From: Bacteroidota bacterium
Lineage (GTDB): Bacteria > Bacteroidota > Bacteroidia > Cytophagales > Cyclobacteriaceae
Assembly (NCBI GenBank): GCA_023417065.1
Contig: JAEZGH010000193.1
Location: 24,546 to 88,545 of the forward strand
Direction of reading: 5' to 3'
Length of the DNA: 64,000 bases
Below, one piece after another: positions 16,421-25,404 of this stretch; position 1 is the stretch's first letter; the number at the start of each line of letters is the position of its first letter. Both the position numbers and the translations under genes were made by a program. The notes below the pieces were generated by a model, which worked only from the letters and a program-made list of their open reading frames with translations, had not been told where the DNA came from and made no database searches.

Positions 16421-16924
16421 ATGACAGTGATGGAGTTCACACATCAGGTGGCAGGCATGAGGGACACGCTTTATACCTTCACACGTCGTTTTACCACAGA
16501 TCGCGATGAGTCGCTCGACCTGGTCCAGGATACAATTCTTAAGGCGCTGACCTATAAAGACAAATTCAGGGAGGATGTAAATCTCAAAGGTTGGCTGTTC
16601 ACGATTATGAGGAACACCTTCATAAACAACTACAGAAGACATCAGCGATCGAAGACATCCGTTGACATGTCAAAAGATTTGTACTACCTGAATATGGAGG
16701 ACGAACACACGTTCCACCGTCCTCAGGAAAGCATGCAGTTCAAGGAAATCTGGAGTAGTATGAATACCATAAAGGATGAGTTTATGATACCATTCAAGAT
16801 GCATACGACCGGGTACAAGTATCACGAAATTGCTTCACATCTCGATCTGCCGATCGGCACGGTGAAGAACAGAATCTTTCAGGCGCGCAAAGAAATCCAA
16901 AAGAAATTGCAAGGATATAGTTAA
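16421..16924 (+). CDS. ECF-family RNA polymerase sigma factor
   Basis: 167 residues with sigma region 2 (YTFTRRFTTDRDESLDLVQDTILKALTYKDKF, then LKGWLFTIMRNTFINNYRR) and region 4 (YKYHEIASHLDLPIGTVKNRIFQARKEIQKKL). No anti-sigma gene is adjacent, so control must come from its own transcription, perhaps through the upstream B12-MerR protein, or from a distant partner. It is the first gene of the carotenoid/photolyase operon, 25 bp before crtI. ECF factors next to crt genes are known from Myxococcus (CarQ), but there with an anti-sigma factor. Confidence 0.9.
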   Translation: MTVMEFTHQVAGMRDTLYTFTRRFTTDRDESLDLVQDTILKALTYKDKFREDVNLKGWLFTIMRNTFINNYRRHQRSKTSVDMSKDLYYLNMEDEHTFHRPQESMQFKEIWSSMNTIKDEFMIPFKMHTTGYKYHEIASHLDLPIGTVKNRIFQARKEIQKKLQGYS

Positions 16925-16949
16925 CTTCCATTCATCCGAAATACTTGGA

Positions 16950-18422
16950 ATGAAACGAATCGCGGTCATAGGTTCCGGTTTTGCCGGATTATCAGCAGCA
17001 TGCTTCATGGCACGTGAAGGTCATGATGTAACCGTAATAGAAAAGAACAGCACACCCGGAGGTCGTGCGCGTGCATTCACGGAAGCCGGCTTCACATTCG
17101 ATATGGGGCCAAGCTGGTACTGGATGCCGGATGTGTTTGAAAAGTTCTTTGGCTCATTTAATAAGAAGACATCAGACTTCTACGACCTCGAACGTCTCGA
17201 TCCTTCTTACAGGATTATCTATGACAAGAATGATATCATGGATATTCCGGCGAAAATGGAGGAGCTGGAACAACTGTTTGAAAAACTTCAACCCGGAAGC
17301 TCCGCTGCCCTGCGAACATTTCTGAAGGAGGGCGAATTCAAATACAACATCGGAATGCGCGACCTTGTGTACAAACCTGGTATCTCACTTTCCGAATTGA
17401 TGGATATCCGGTTGGTAAAAGGCGTGTTCAAACTACACGTACTTCAATCCGTCACTTCATATATCAAGAAATTCTTTCATCATCCGAGGCTCATCCAGTT
17501 GCTGGAGTTTCCGGTTCTGTTTCTTGGCGCAACGCCGGAGAACACTCCTGCACTATACACGCTGATGAACTACGCAGACATGTCGTTGGGTACGTGGTAT
17601 CCCAAAGGCGGGATGAACAAAGTTATTGCAGCGATGGCAGAGCTGGCAACCTCACTGGGAGTGAGTTTTCGCTTTAACAGCACGGTGGAACGAATTGAAC
17701 TCAACGGTACCAAAGCAAAAGGCATCGTAGTAAATGGCAAGTCAGATGCCTACGATTTCATCGTAGCAGGTGCGGACTACCACCATGTCGAGCAACATCT
17801 TCTTCCCGCCTCGCACCGGCAGTACAACGAATCATATTGGAACACACGAACAATGGCTCCGTCGAGTCTGATCTTTTATTTAGGAATAAATAAAAGGATA
17901 GACGGACTTCTCCATCATACGTTGTTCTTTGATCAGGATTTCAAGCAGCACGCGCGCGAAATTTATGAAACCCCCAAATGGCCCAGTGCGCCGCAGTTTT
18001 ATATTTCGTGCCCCTCGAAGACCGATCCAACTGTAGCGCCGAAAGGATGTGAGAATCTGTTTATACTCGTTCCCGTAGCGCCCGGGTTACGCGATACACC
18101 TGAAGTCCGCGAAAAGTATTTCGGGAATGTAATGGACCGGCTGGAACAAATGCTGGGGCAGAGTATCCGCGATGCAATTATTTTCAAGCGGAGTTATGCG
18201 CACAGCGACTTCGAGAGTGACTACAACGCGTTTAAGGGAAATGCTTACGGTCTGGCAAATACGTTAAGGCAAACCGCGAACCTTAAACCATCGATATTAA
18301 GCAAAAAAGTCCCCAACCTGTTTTACACGGGACAACTCACTGTGCCGGGTCCGGGAGTACCACCGTCTATTATTTCGGGAGAGGTCGTGGCCCGACAATT
18401 GGAGAAAAGCATACGAAACTAG
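16950..18422 (+). CDS. crtI: Phytoene desaturase
   Basis: 490 residues. The N-terminal FAD-binding motif is VIGSGFAGLSAACFMAREG with the acidic VIEKN end of the second strand. The substrate region includes FDMGPSWYWMPDVF. The C-terminal CrtI signature is LFYTGQLTVPGPGVPPSIISGE. Length is normal for CrtI. It converts phytoene to lycopene in four FAD-dependent desaturations at the membrane. Followed 9 bp later by crtB. Confidence 0.93.
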   Translation: MKRIAVIGSGFAGLSAACFMAREGHDVTVIEKNSTPGGRARAFTEAGFTFDMGPSWYWMPDVFEKFFGSFNKKTSDFYDLERLDPSYRIIYDKNDIMDIPAKMEELEQLFEKLQPGSSAALRTFLKEGEFKYNIGMRDLVYKPGISLSELMDIRLVKGVFKLHVLQSVTSYIKKFFHHPRLIQLLEFPVLFLGATPENTPALYTLMNYADMSLGTWYPKGGMNKVIAAMAELATSLGVSFRFNSTVERIELNGTKAKGIVVNGKSDAYDFIVAGADYHHVEQHLLPASHRQYNESYWNTRTMAPSSLIFYLGINKRIDGLLHHTLFFDQDFKQHAREIYETPKWPSAPQFYISCPSKTDPTVAPKGCENLFILVPVAPGLRDTPEVREKYFGNVMDRLEQMLGQSIRDAIIFKRSYAHSDFESDYNAFKGNAYGLANTLRQTANLKPSILSKKVPNLFYTGQLTVPGPGVPPSIISGEVVARQLEKSIRN

Positions 18423-18431
18423 CCATACTCT

Positions 18432-19268
18432 ATGAAAGACCTTTTCGACAACGTTTCTATCCGATGCAGTCGCCTCACAACAAAGGCCTACAGTACATCA
18501 TTCTCACTCGGCATCAGATGCCTGGAGAAGTCGTTACGGGATCCGATCTATGCGATCTACGGATTCGTGCGATTTGCGGATGAGATTGTCGATACGTTTC
18601 ACGGTTATAACAAGGCTGACCTTCTTCAGCGTTTTTCGGATGAAACTTATACAGCCATAGAAGAGCGTATAAGTTTGAATCCGATACTGAATGCATTCCA
18701 ATCGGCGGTGAACGAGTACAAGATCGATCGCGAACTGATCGATCGATTTCTTAAGAGTATGGAGATGGACTTGCACCGCGAAACTTATGACGAGGCTGCA
18801 TTCAAAGAATATATACTTGGGTCGGCCGAAGTTGTGGGACTGATGTGTCTTAGAGTTTTTTGCAAAGGGGACCAGAAATCATACGAACGTCTGCAGCCAT
18901 ATGCGATGAGTCTGGGCTCGGCTTTCCAGAAGATCAACTTCCTGCGGGATCTTAATGCTGATTATCTTGGATTGGGCCGGGTTTACTTTCCGGGTATTGA
19001 AATGCAAAACTTCGATGATGCTACGAAAAAGCTGATTGAAGCGAGCATATACAAGGATTTTGAACACGCCTATTTGGGGATAAAACAACTTCCCCGCGGT
19101 GCGAGGCTCGGGGTTTATATTGCATATGTTTATTACCTTGCGCTCTTCAAGAAGATCAGGAACACGCCTTCACACAAAGTCCTGGAAGCACGGATTCGTA
19201 TCCCGAACCCGCACAAGGCGCAGCTGCTGGCATACTCCTACTTCAAACACCAATTGAATCTGATTTGA
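18432..19268 (+). CDS. crtB: Phytoene synthase
   Basis: 278 residues of the squalene/phytoene synthase family. The two Asp-rich Mg-diphosphate-binding motifs are visible, RFADEIVD and FLRDLNADYLGLGRVYFP, as is STSFSLGIRCL near the N-terminus. It joins two geranylgeranyl diphosphates to phytoene. The stop overlaps the idi start codon (TGATG), indicating translational coupling. GGPP synthase (crtE) is not in the window. Confidence 0.93.
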   Translation: MKDLFDNVSIRCSRLTTKAYSTSFSLGIRCLEKSLRDPIYAIYGFVRFADEIVDTFHGYNKADLLQRFSDETYTAIEERISLNPILNAFQSAVNEYKIDRELIDRFLKSMEMDLHRETYDEAAFKEYILGSAEVVGLMCLRVFCKGDQKSYERLQPYAMSLGSAFQKINFLRDLNADYLGLGRVYFPGIEMQNFDDATKKLIEASIYKDFEHAYLGIKQLPRGARLGVYIAYVYYLALFKKIRNTPSHKVLEARIRIPNPHKAQLLAYSYFKHQLNLI

Positions 19269-19780
19269 TGGAAAAAGTTGTATTGGTTGACGAGAATGAT
19301 CAGGAAATAGGGTCCATGGACAAGCTGGAGGCGCACGTTCGGGGTGTGCTTCATCGCGCCTTTTCGATATTGATATTTAACAGCGATGGCGACATGCTGA
19401 TTCAGAAAAGGGCCAGCTCCAAATATCACAGCGGCGGATTGTGGACAAACGCGTGCTGTAGCCACCCTTCACCCGGTGAGACGATGGAAACCGCTACGCG
19501 GAGGCGTCTGTTTTACGAGATGGGAATCGACACCCCCATGACATTTGCCTATAAATTTATCTATAAAACCGAGCTCGACCGCAATCTCACGGAACATGAA
19601 TGCGATCACGTTTTTGTAGGAACATATGATGGTGAACCAACAGTAAATCCCGAGGAAGTAGAAGACTGGCGATACGTCTCACTTCCCGAACTCAGACGGG
19701 AAGTCGCTGCACATCCCGAACAGTTTACTTACTGGTTCCGAATGATCCTCAATGATGCGGCGATCGAGCAATTTGCGTGA
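19268..19780 (+). CDS. idi: Isopentenyl-diphosphate delta-isomerase, type I
   Basis: 170 residues, Nudix fold. The active-site cysteine lies in GGLWTNACCSHPSPGE, the Nudix-like helix is ATRRRLFYEMGI, and the second catalytic acid lies in LTEHECDHVFVGTY. It interconverts IPP and DMAPP and so supplies the allylic primer for the carotenoids made by its neighbours. The start is ATG 19268, sharing one base with the crtB stop; a TTG three bases earlier is in frame. Confidence 0.93.
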   Translation: MEKVVLVDENDQEIGSMDKLEAHVRGVLHRAFSILIFNSDGDMLIQKRASSKYHSGGLWTNACCSHPSPGETMETATRRRLFYEMGIDTPMTFAYKFIYKTELDRNLTEHECDHVFVGTYDGEPTVNPEEVEDWRYVSLPELRREVAAHPEQFTYWFRMILNDAAIEQFA

Positions 19781-21116
19781 AAGCCAGCAGCTCCATACCG
19801 GGTTCGGCATTGACAACCTCTCCCTTGTAGACAATACCTCAACCGTGTTCTGGTTTCGACGGGACCTTCGGTTGAAAGACAACGCGGCGTTATACCATGC
19901 TCTTCGGGAAAATTCCCGCGTCATACCGCTTTTTATTTTCGACGAGATTATCCTCAACGAACTGGAAGACAAACGCGATGCACGGGTAGCTTTCATTCTG
20001 GAGTCGCTGCGAGAACTTCAAAGAGAGCTTCTGGAATTAGGCACGTCGTTGCTTGTTGTTCACGGCGATCCTGTAGAAATATTCCGCCGGATAAGTTTGA
20101 AAAGGGTTTACGCTAATCACGACTATGAGCAATACGCGATCGCACGCGATTCGTCCGTGAGCGCATTGCTCCAGGAAAAAGGCGCCGAAATGATTACGTT
20201 TAAAGACCAGGTCATCTTTGAAAAGGATGAAATCGTAAAGTCGGATGGAAAACCGTATACCGTTTTCACTCCCTACAGCAAACAGTGGAAGCAAAAGCTG
20301 AACGATTTTTATCTTAAACCATATCCGTGTCAGCGATACTTTGGTTCATTTTTTAAAACTCGTCCCCTTCCTTTGCCCGAATTACCTGATATTGGATTTC
20401 AACCTCCAACGGTACCGATACCCGAACGAAAGATTCCGTTATCGATTATTGGCAAATACGATCAGACGCGGGATATCCCTGCCGTTCGCGGCACTTCGCG
20501 GCTGGGCATTCATTTGCGCTTCGGTACCATTAGCATTCGACATCTCGTCGCTCTTGCGCTGAAGAAAAACCAGACCTGGCTGAATGAACTTATCTGGCGC
20601 GAGTTCTATCAAATGATATTGTGGCATTTCCCGCATGTTGAAAAAGGTTCGTTCAAACCGGCCTACGATCGAATATCATGGACGAACGATGAAGATGACT
20701 TTAAGAAGTGGTGTAAAGGGAAGACGGGGTATCCCCTTGTTGATGCCGGCATGCGCGAATTGAATGCTACTGGGTTTATGCATAACAGGGTCAGAATGGT
20801 AACCGCAAGTTTTCTCACGAAGCATCTCTTGATCGACTGGCGCTGGGGCGAAGCCTTCTTTGCAGCAAAACTGCTCGATTACGAACTTGCTTCAAACAAC
20901 GGCGGCTGGCAATGGGCAGCCGGCAGCGGATGTGATGCTGCTCCGTATTTTCGCATCTTCAATCCCGAATTGCAGCAGCAGAAATTCGATCCCCATTACG
21001 AATATATACGGAAGTGGATTCCAGGATTTGAGCCAGGTAACTACCTCCCAAGGATTGTCGAACACAGCTTTGCGCGGCAGCGTGCGATAAACATATTTAA
21101 AAAAACCGTGGGTTAA
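19752..21116 (+). CDS. phr: Deoxyribodipyrimidine photolyase (cryptochrome/photolyase family)
   Basis: 454 residues. The N-terminal antenna domain starts at TVFWFRRDLRLKDN (about residue 30). The FAD-binding helical domain has TSRLGIHLRFGTISIRHL, WLNELIWREFYQMILWHFPHV and NNGGWQWAAGSGCDAAPYFRIFNP. The latter is the conserved flavin and lesion-binding region of class I CPD photolyases, so a repair function is more likely than a pure cryptochrome. The only ATGs (19752/19755) overlap the idi end by about 29 bp and give roughly 28 extra residues compared with typical members, so the true start could be a later non-ATG codon. Carried in the crt operon, as in other light-induced loci. Confidence 0.9.
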   Translation: MMRRSSNLRESQQLHTGFGIDNLSLVDNTSTVFWFRRDLRLKDNAALYHALRENSRVIPLFIFDEIILNELEDKRDARVAFILESLRELQRELLELGTSLLVVHGDPVEIFRRISLKRVYANHDYEQYAIARDSSVSALLQEKGAEMITFKDQVIFEKDEIVKSDGKPYTVFTPYSKQWKQKLNDFYLKPYPCQRYFGSFFKTRPLPLPELPDIGFQPPTVPIPERKIPLSIIGKYDQTRDIPAVRGTSRLGIHLRFGTISIRHLVALALKKNQTWLNELIWREFYQMILWHFPHVEKGSFKPAYDRISWTNDEDDFKKWCKGKTGYPLVDAGMRELNATGFMHNRVRMVTASFLTKHLLIDWRWGEAFFAAKLLDYELASNNGGWQWAAGSGCDAAPYFRIFNPELQQQKFDPHYEYIRKWIPGFEPGNYLPRIVEHSFARQRAINIFKKTVG

Positions 21117-21162
21117 CCAGAGGTCATCAAAACAATCGCAGCTTCAATCGTGTTTATCAGAC

Positions 21163-21651
21163 ATGAAGGTGTATACCCTGAACAGGAAGCAGTTCTTACC
21201 GGTTGATTTAGCTAGAGCCTGGGATTTCTTTTCGTCGCCGGCCAACCTGGCGCGTATTACACCGCCGTACATGGGCTTCAAAATTCTTTACAACTCAGGC
21301 CAGGGGAAAATGTATGCCGGGCAGATCATTCGATATAAATTATTTGTCTTTCCCCGGGTACCTTTTTACTGGACCACGGAGATAACACATGTGACCGAAC
21401 CATTTTATTTTGTGGACGAACAACGGTCAGGTCCATATCGCCTGTGGCATCACCAGCATCGTTTCCGGGCTGTGGAAGGAGGCGTTGAGGTTACGGATGA
21501 AGTTAACTATGCCGTTCCTTTTGGCTTGCCGGGACGGTTTTTTCATGCGATATTGGTAAGGAAGCAGCTGAACGCTATTTTTGATTACCGGCACTCGGTA
21601 CTTCAGCGCATGTTTGCCAACAACGATCTGACTATGCGAAAAACTGCGTAA
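21163..21651 (+). CDS. SRPBCC-fold protein
   Basis: 162 residues of the START/Bet v1-like (SRPBCC) superfamily: LPVDLARAWDFFSSPANLARITPP at the N-terminus, the central strands GQIIRYKLFVFPRVPFYWTTEITHV, and a long C-terminal helix ending in FDYRHSVLQRMF. Relatives next to photolyase and crt genes are often labelled cell division inhibitor without evidence. A hydrophobic ligand pocket is expected, but the ligand is unknown. It sits between phr and crtZ, 2 bp before the latter. Confidence 0.8.
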   Translation: MKVYTLNRKQFLPVDLARAWDFFSSPANLARITPPYMGFKILYNSGQGKMYAGQIIRYKLFVFPRVPFYWTTEITHVTEPFYFVDEQRSGPYRLWHHQHRFRAVEGGVEVTDEVNYAVPFGLPGRFFHAILVRKQLNAIFDYRHSVLQRMFANNDLTMRKTA

Positions 21652-21653
21652 CT

Positions 21654-22148
21654 ATGAGCGTAACGACTATTCTTCTTTGCGCATTGATCACGACAGGAAC
21701 GTTTCTGTTCTGGGAGTTCGTTGCATGGTTTACGCACAAGTACATCATGCATGGTCTGCTCTGGACGTGGCATAAGTCGCATCATACTGTTCATAACCAC
21801 GCCCTTGAACGCAATGATTTGTTCGCCGTCGTATTTTCTATTCCGTCAATTGCCATATTCTACTATTTCTCACAGGTCAGCTACAATCCCTATATGCTGG
21901 CCGTGGGGCTTGGAATTTTCTTCTATGGATTATTCTATTTCATCTTTCACGACATCATCGTTCACCAACGAATTAAATGGAGACCGGCAAAGCGTAGCCG
22001 ATACCTCCAGCGGATGATTCATGCCCATTACGTTCACCATAGCAAACATTCGAAAGAGGGGTGCGAGGCTTTTGGCTTCCTCTATGCACCCAAAAAATAT
22101 GAGCCGAAATCATTTTCTTTCAGAAAAGACCGGCAGGAAACGCAATAA
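21654..22148 (+). CDS. crtZ: Beta-carotene hydroxylase
   Basis: 164 residues, a membrane di-iron hydroxylase. The four histidine motifs are present: HKYIMH, HKSHH, HDIIVH and HYVHHSKH. Hydrophobic segments are placed between them (TILLCALITTGTFLFWEFVAWF, SIAIFYYFSQV, MLAVGLGIFFYGLFYFIF). It adds 3- and 3'-hydroxyl groups to beta-carotene to form zeaxanthin. Starts 2 bp after the SRPBCC gene and is followed 3 bp later by the cyclase. Confidence 0.92.
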   Translation: MSVTTILLCALITTGTFLFWEFVAWFTHKYIMHGLLWTWHKSHHTVHNHALERNDLFAVVFSIPSIAIFYYFSQVSYNPYMLAVGLGIFFYGLFYFIFHDIIVHQRIKWRPAKRSRYLQRMIHAHYVHHSKHSKEGCEAFGFLYAPKKYEPKSFSFRKDRQETQ

Positions 22149-22151
22149 ACT

Positions 22152-22847
22152 TTGAATCCGAAATACCTCTACCTGACAATTAACCTGGCATCGATCAGTA
22201 TACCCTTTATCGCCAGTTTTTATCCGAAAGTATCCTTCCTCAAAAAATGGAAGTGGGTTTGGCCAGCTATCATTATTCCTGCGATTCCGTTCCTCATCTG
22301 GGATGAATATTTCACGCAACTCGGAATCTGGGGGTTTAATTCCACCTACCTGACGGGAATATCTGCGGGGAGTCTTCCTCTCGAAGAAATACTGTTCTTT
22401 GTGTGTATCCCCTATGCATGCCTCTTCACGTATTTCGCGCTGAACCATCTGATAGAACGTGATTTGCTGTGGCAGTCGCATGAAATCATTTCCAGCGTGC
22501 TTATCGTTGCCCTGCTCATCGGGGGCGTTTACTTCATCGAGAAGGCGTATACGGCCACCACATTCATCCTCCTGGCTTGTTACCTCGCATGGTTGGTACT
22601 GAAAAAGCGCGCGAGGTTTGTAGGTAGATTCTACGTTTCATTCGGGGTCATACTACTACCGTTTTTTATCGTCAACGGTATCCTTACCGGCTCCTTTATC
22701 GATGGCGAAGTAGTTTGGTATAATAACAATGAAAACATGGGCATTCGTCTGGGTACTATCCCTCTTGAAGACGTATTCTACGGGATGCTCCTTCTGTTAT
22801 TGAATGTTTCACTTTACGAGTTTATGCAGAAGCCGGCGAAGCGGTAG
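22152..22847 (+). CDS. crtYcd: Lycopene beta-cyclase, fused CrtYc-CrtYd type
   Basis: 231 residues with about seven membrane segments and two tandem lycopene-cyclase domains, each with the conserved PLEE/PLED motif (LPLEEILFFVCIPY in the first, IPLEDVFYGMLLLLLN in the second). In actinobacteria the halves are separate CrtYc/CrtYd; the fused form is known from Bacteroidota and archaea. The start is a TTG at 22152: it opens the frame 3 bp after crtZ and gives the expected N-terminus NPKYLYLTINLASISIPFIASF. Last gene of the operon. Confidence 0.9.
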   Translation: MNPKYLYLTINLASISIPFIASFYPKVSFLKKWKWVWPAIIIPAIPFLIWDEYFTQLGIWGFNSTYLTGISAGSLPLEEILFFVCIPYACLFTYFALNHLIERDLLWQSHEIISSVLIVALLIGGVYFIEKAYTATTFILLACYLAWLVLKKRARFVGRFYVSFGVILLPFFIVNGILTGSFIDGEVVWYNNNENMGIRLGTIPLEDVFYGMLLLLLNVSLYEFMQKPAKR

Positions 22848-22872
22848 GCGTACCAAGTAGCTTATATTGAGA

Positions 22873-22897
22873 TAAAAAAGGCCTCGAAAAGAGGCCT
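22873..22897 (-). terminator. Intrinsic terminator of the ABC permease operon
   Basis: A 7-bp stem (AGGCCTC at 22879-22885, GAGGCCT at 22891-22897) with a 5-nt loop. Read on the minus strand it is followed by six T (22878-22873), so it ends the transcript of the permease at 22925. For the plus-strand carotenoid operon it would lack a T tract. Confidence 0.8.
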
Positions 22898-22924
22898 CAT
22901 ATCGACAAAAGGTTCCAGTCAAAC

Positions 22925-25330
22925 TTATTCGTACCGAAGTGACGTTACGGGATTAGTCGCCGCAGCTTTGATAGCCTGGAAGCTTACCGTCAGCCACGCG
23001 ATGGCGACTGCTGCAATACCGCTCAGGATAAAAATCCAGACACTGATTTCAACACGATGAGCAAAGCCGGAGAGCCACTGATCAGCGCCGTACCACGCTG
23101 CAGCAGCGGCTGGTATGAAGGCGATCACCACCAGTCGGATGAATTCAGCCGAAAGGATGACGGTAAGATTCAGTGATGTGGCTCCCAACGCCTTTCGGAT
23201 ACCAATCTCTTTTGTGCGCTGCTCTGAGGTAAATGCAGCCAGTGCAAACAATCCCAGACAAGCCACGAAGATGGCCAGACCGGCAAAGATTCCGAAGATC
23301 TTCCCCATCTGCTCGTCGCCTTTGAAAAGGTTGTCAAAGCGTTCGTCGAGGAAAGAGTACTCAAATGGTTCGTTAGCGGCATGTGTCTTCCACAGCTTTT
23401 CCACCGCTTCGATAAGTGATTTCGGATTCCCTTCGTACCGGATCATAAGGTTATTGGCGTTTTGCGTAAGCCGAACAGACAACGGACGGACATCAGTTTT
23501 AAAGGATTCAAAGTTGAAGTTCTTAATGACACCAACCACGCGCAGGCGTTCCATTGCGCCATCATCGTTGAAAAGGATTTCTGCACCGATTGGATTTTCA
23601 AAGCCAAATTCTTTCACAGCAGCTTCATTCAGCAGGATAGCCGTCGAGTCTGATGGAAAGTCACGTGAAAAATAACGCCCTTCCCGCAGCGCAAATTTCA
23701 AAACATCCATATGGTCGTAGTCCGCATAGTAGACCCCCATAATATGGTCTTGTTCTGATGCTATTGATCGGAAGATAGTCGTGTTGTTAACCCCTGGGAA
23801 ATTATTGTTTGTATAACTTAACTTCTGAACTTCCGGCACCTGAGCGAGAGCATTCCGGAACGTCTCCTTGTTCTCGTGCAGCCTCCACGTGTTCGGAATA
23901 ATCATGATGTTTTGCTTGTCCAGCCCGATGTTCTTTTCATGCATGTATTGAATCTGCTCGTAGACGATCACCGTAAAGATGATCAGTCCAATAGAGATAA
24001 AGAACTGCAACACTACCAGGAAGCTACGAACGCCGCGGCTCTTCATGCCCGCGCGAACTTTCCCTTTCAGAACCTCCACGGGGTTGAAGGCAGTCAGGTA
24101 GAATGCCGGATAACTTCCCGCTACTATCCCAACAAAGACAATCAGCACGACGATTGAGCCGAAAAATGCAGGGGTCATTAACAGCGACATGCCGAGTTGC
24201 TTCCCGGCCAAAAGATTGAATGACGGCAACAACAAATAGCACGCGATAATTGCCAGCAGGACAGAGACGGAACTATAGAGCAGAGACTCTGATAAAAACT
24301 GAAAGACCATTTGCTGACGCAATGAGCCCAGCGTTTTTCGAAGTCCAACTTCTTTAGCTCTTCCGGCAGACCGGGCTGTTGACAAGTTCATGAAATTGAT
24401 ACACGCAATCAGCAGAATAAACACACCGATGCCGGAAAAGAAATACACGTGTGTGATATTCCCAACAGGTTCGACGTTGTCTGGCGTGGTACTCCTGAGC
24501 CGGATGTCGGCAATGTTTGTTGCAAAGTAGCCGTATTCACCACCTTGCTCCCGCATCTGAGTGACGGTAACCCCCATGAAGCGTTCCATCTCCGGACCTA
24601 TGTACTTATCTACAAGGGCGGGAAACTTGCTTTCAACGGCCGCGGCGGACGTATTGGGTCTGATTTTGAAATAGGTCGTCATCCAGTTGTTTAACCAGGT
24701 AACATCCTTCGACCGCGGAGAGCTGGCAGCGGAAACCAGAACATTAAAATGAAAATGCGAATTACTTGGTGCCTTTTCAACAACTCCGGTAACCTTGTAT
24801 GAATTTTCGTTTCCGTTGATAGTCACCAGTTTTCCAAGCGGGTCGTCCGTTCCAAAGTACTTGATTGCAAGCTCCTCCGTTATTACAATACTGTTAGGCT
24901 CAGTTAAGGCCGTGGATGGGTCTCCTTTCAAAAGATTAAAGGTGAAAAACTGAAAAAAATTAGAATCCACATAAAATACGCGTTCTTCGGCGAAGACCTT
25001 GTCCTCGAATTTGAATGCAGGGCTGCCGAAAAAAGGCATAAGGCGCGTGGCAGATTCAACTTCCGGAATTTCAGACACCAGTGCGTGCGCCATCGGAGGA
25101 CAGGTACTGGAAGTGCGTATATCCTGACCAGAGATCTTTCCGTGCAAACCTACCTGATATATGCGTTCATAGTCTTTATGAAACGTATCATAACTCAGCT
25201 CATCAGTCACCCACAGGATGATCATAAGGCTGGCGGTAACGCCGATGGACATACCGAGAATATTGATCGCAGAGAAGAACTTGTACTTAGCAATATTCCG
25301 GAGCGCGACTTTAAAATAGTTGGAGAACAT
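22925..25330 (-). CDS. Two-FtsX-domain ABC transporter permease
   Basis: 801 residues. Layout: membrane helix (FFSAINILGMSIGVTASLMIILWV), a MacB-type extracytoplasmic domain, an FtsX domain around TARSAGRAKEVGLRKTLGSLRQQMV, a second extracytoplasmic domain, and a second FtsX domain with TSEQRTKEIGIRKALGATSLNL and the end AAATNPVTSLRYE. This duplicated architecture is typical of Bacteroidota exporter permeases. It follows a second, similar permease (25405-27783) in an operon with an ATPase and membrane fusion protein. The C-terminus is followed by a strong terminator, so it is the last gene. Confidence 0.9.
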   Translation of the reverse strand: MFSNYFKVALRNIAKYKFFSAINILGMSIGVTASLMIILWVTDELSYDTFHKDYERIYQVGLHGKISGQDIRTSSTCPPMAHALVSEIPEVESATRLMPFFGSPAFKFEDKVFAEERVFYVDSNFFQFFTFNLLKGDPSTALTEPNSIVITEELAIKYFGTDDPLGKLVTINGNENSYKVTGVVEKAPSNSHFHFNVLVSAASSPRSKDVTWLNNWMTTYFKIRPNTSAAAVESKFPALVDKYIGPEMERFMGVTVTQMREQGGEYGYFATNIADIRLRSTTPDNVEPVGNITHVYFFSGIGVFILLIACINFMNLSTARSAGRAKEVGLRKTLGSLRQQMVFQFLSESLLYSSVSVLLAIIACYLLLPSFNLLAGKQLGMSLLMTPAFFGSIVVLIVFVGIVAGSYPAFYLTAFNPVEVLKGKVRAGMKSRGVRSFLVVLQFFISIGLIIFTVIVYEQIQYMHEKNIGLDKQNIMIIPNTWRLHENKETFRNALAQVPEVQKLSYTNNNFPGVNNTTIFRSIASEQDHIMGVYYADYDHMDVLKFALREGRYFSRDFPSDSTAILLNEAAVKEFGFENPIGAEILFNDDGAMERLRVVGVIKNFNFESFKTDVRPLSVRLTQNANNLMIRYEGNPKSLIEAVEKLWKTHAANEPFEYSFLDERFDNLFKGDEQMGKIFGIFAGLAIFVACLGLFALAAFTSEQRTKEIGIRKALGATSLNLTVILSAEFIRLVVIAFIPAAAAAWYGADQWLSGFAHRVEISVWIFILSGIAAVAIAWLTVSFQAIKAAATNPVTSLRYE

Positions 25331-25404
25331 AGAGAATGGGTTAAACCGTTCATCTTACTAGATGCATAAACACGGCAGGATGTTTCAGGAAATGAAACTT
25401 TTTT

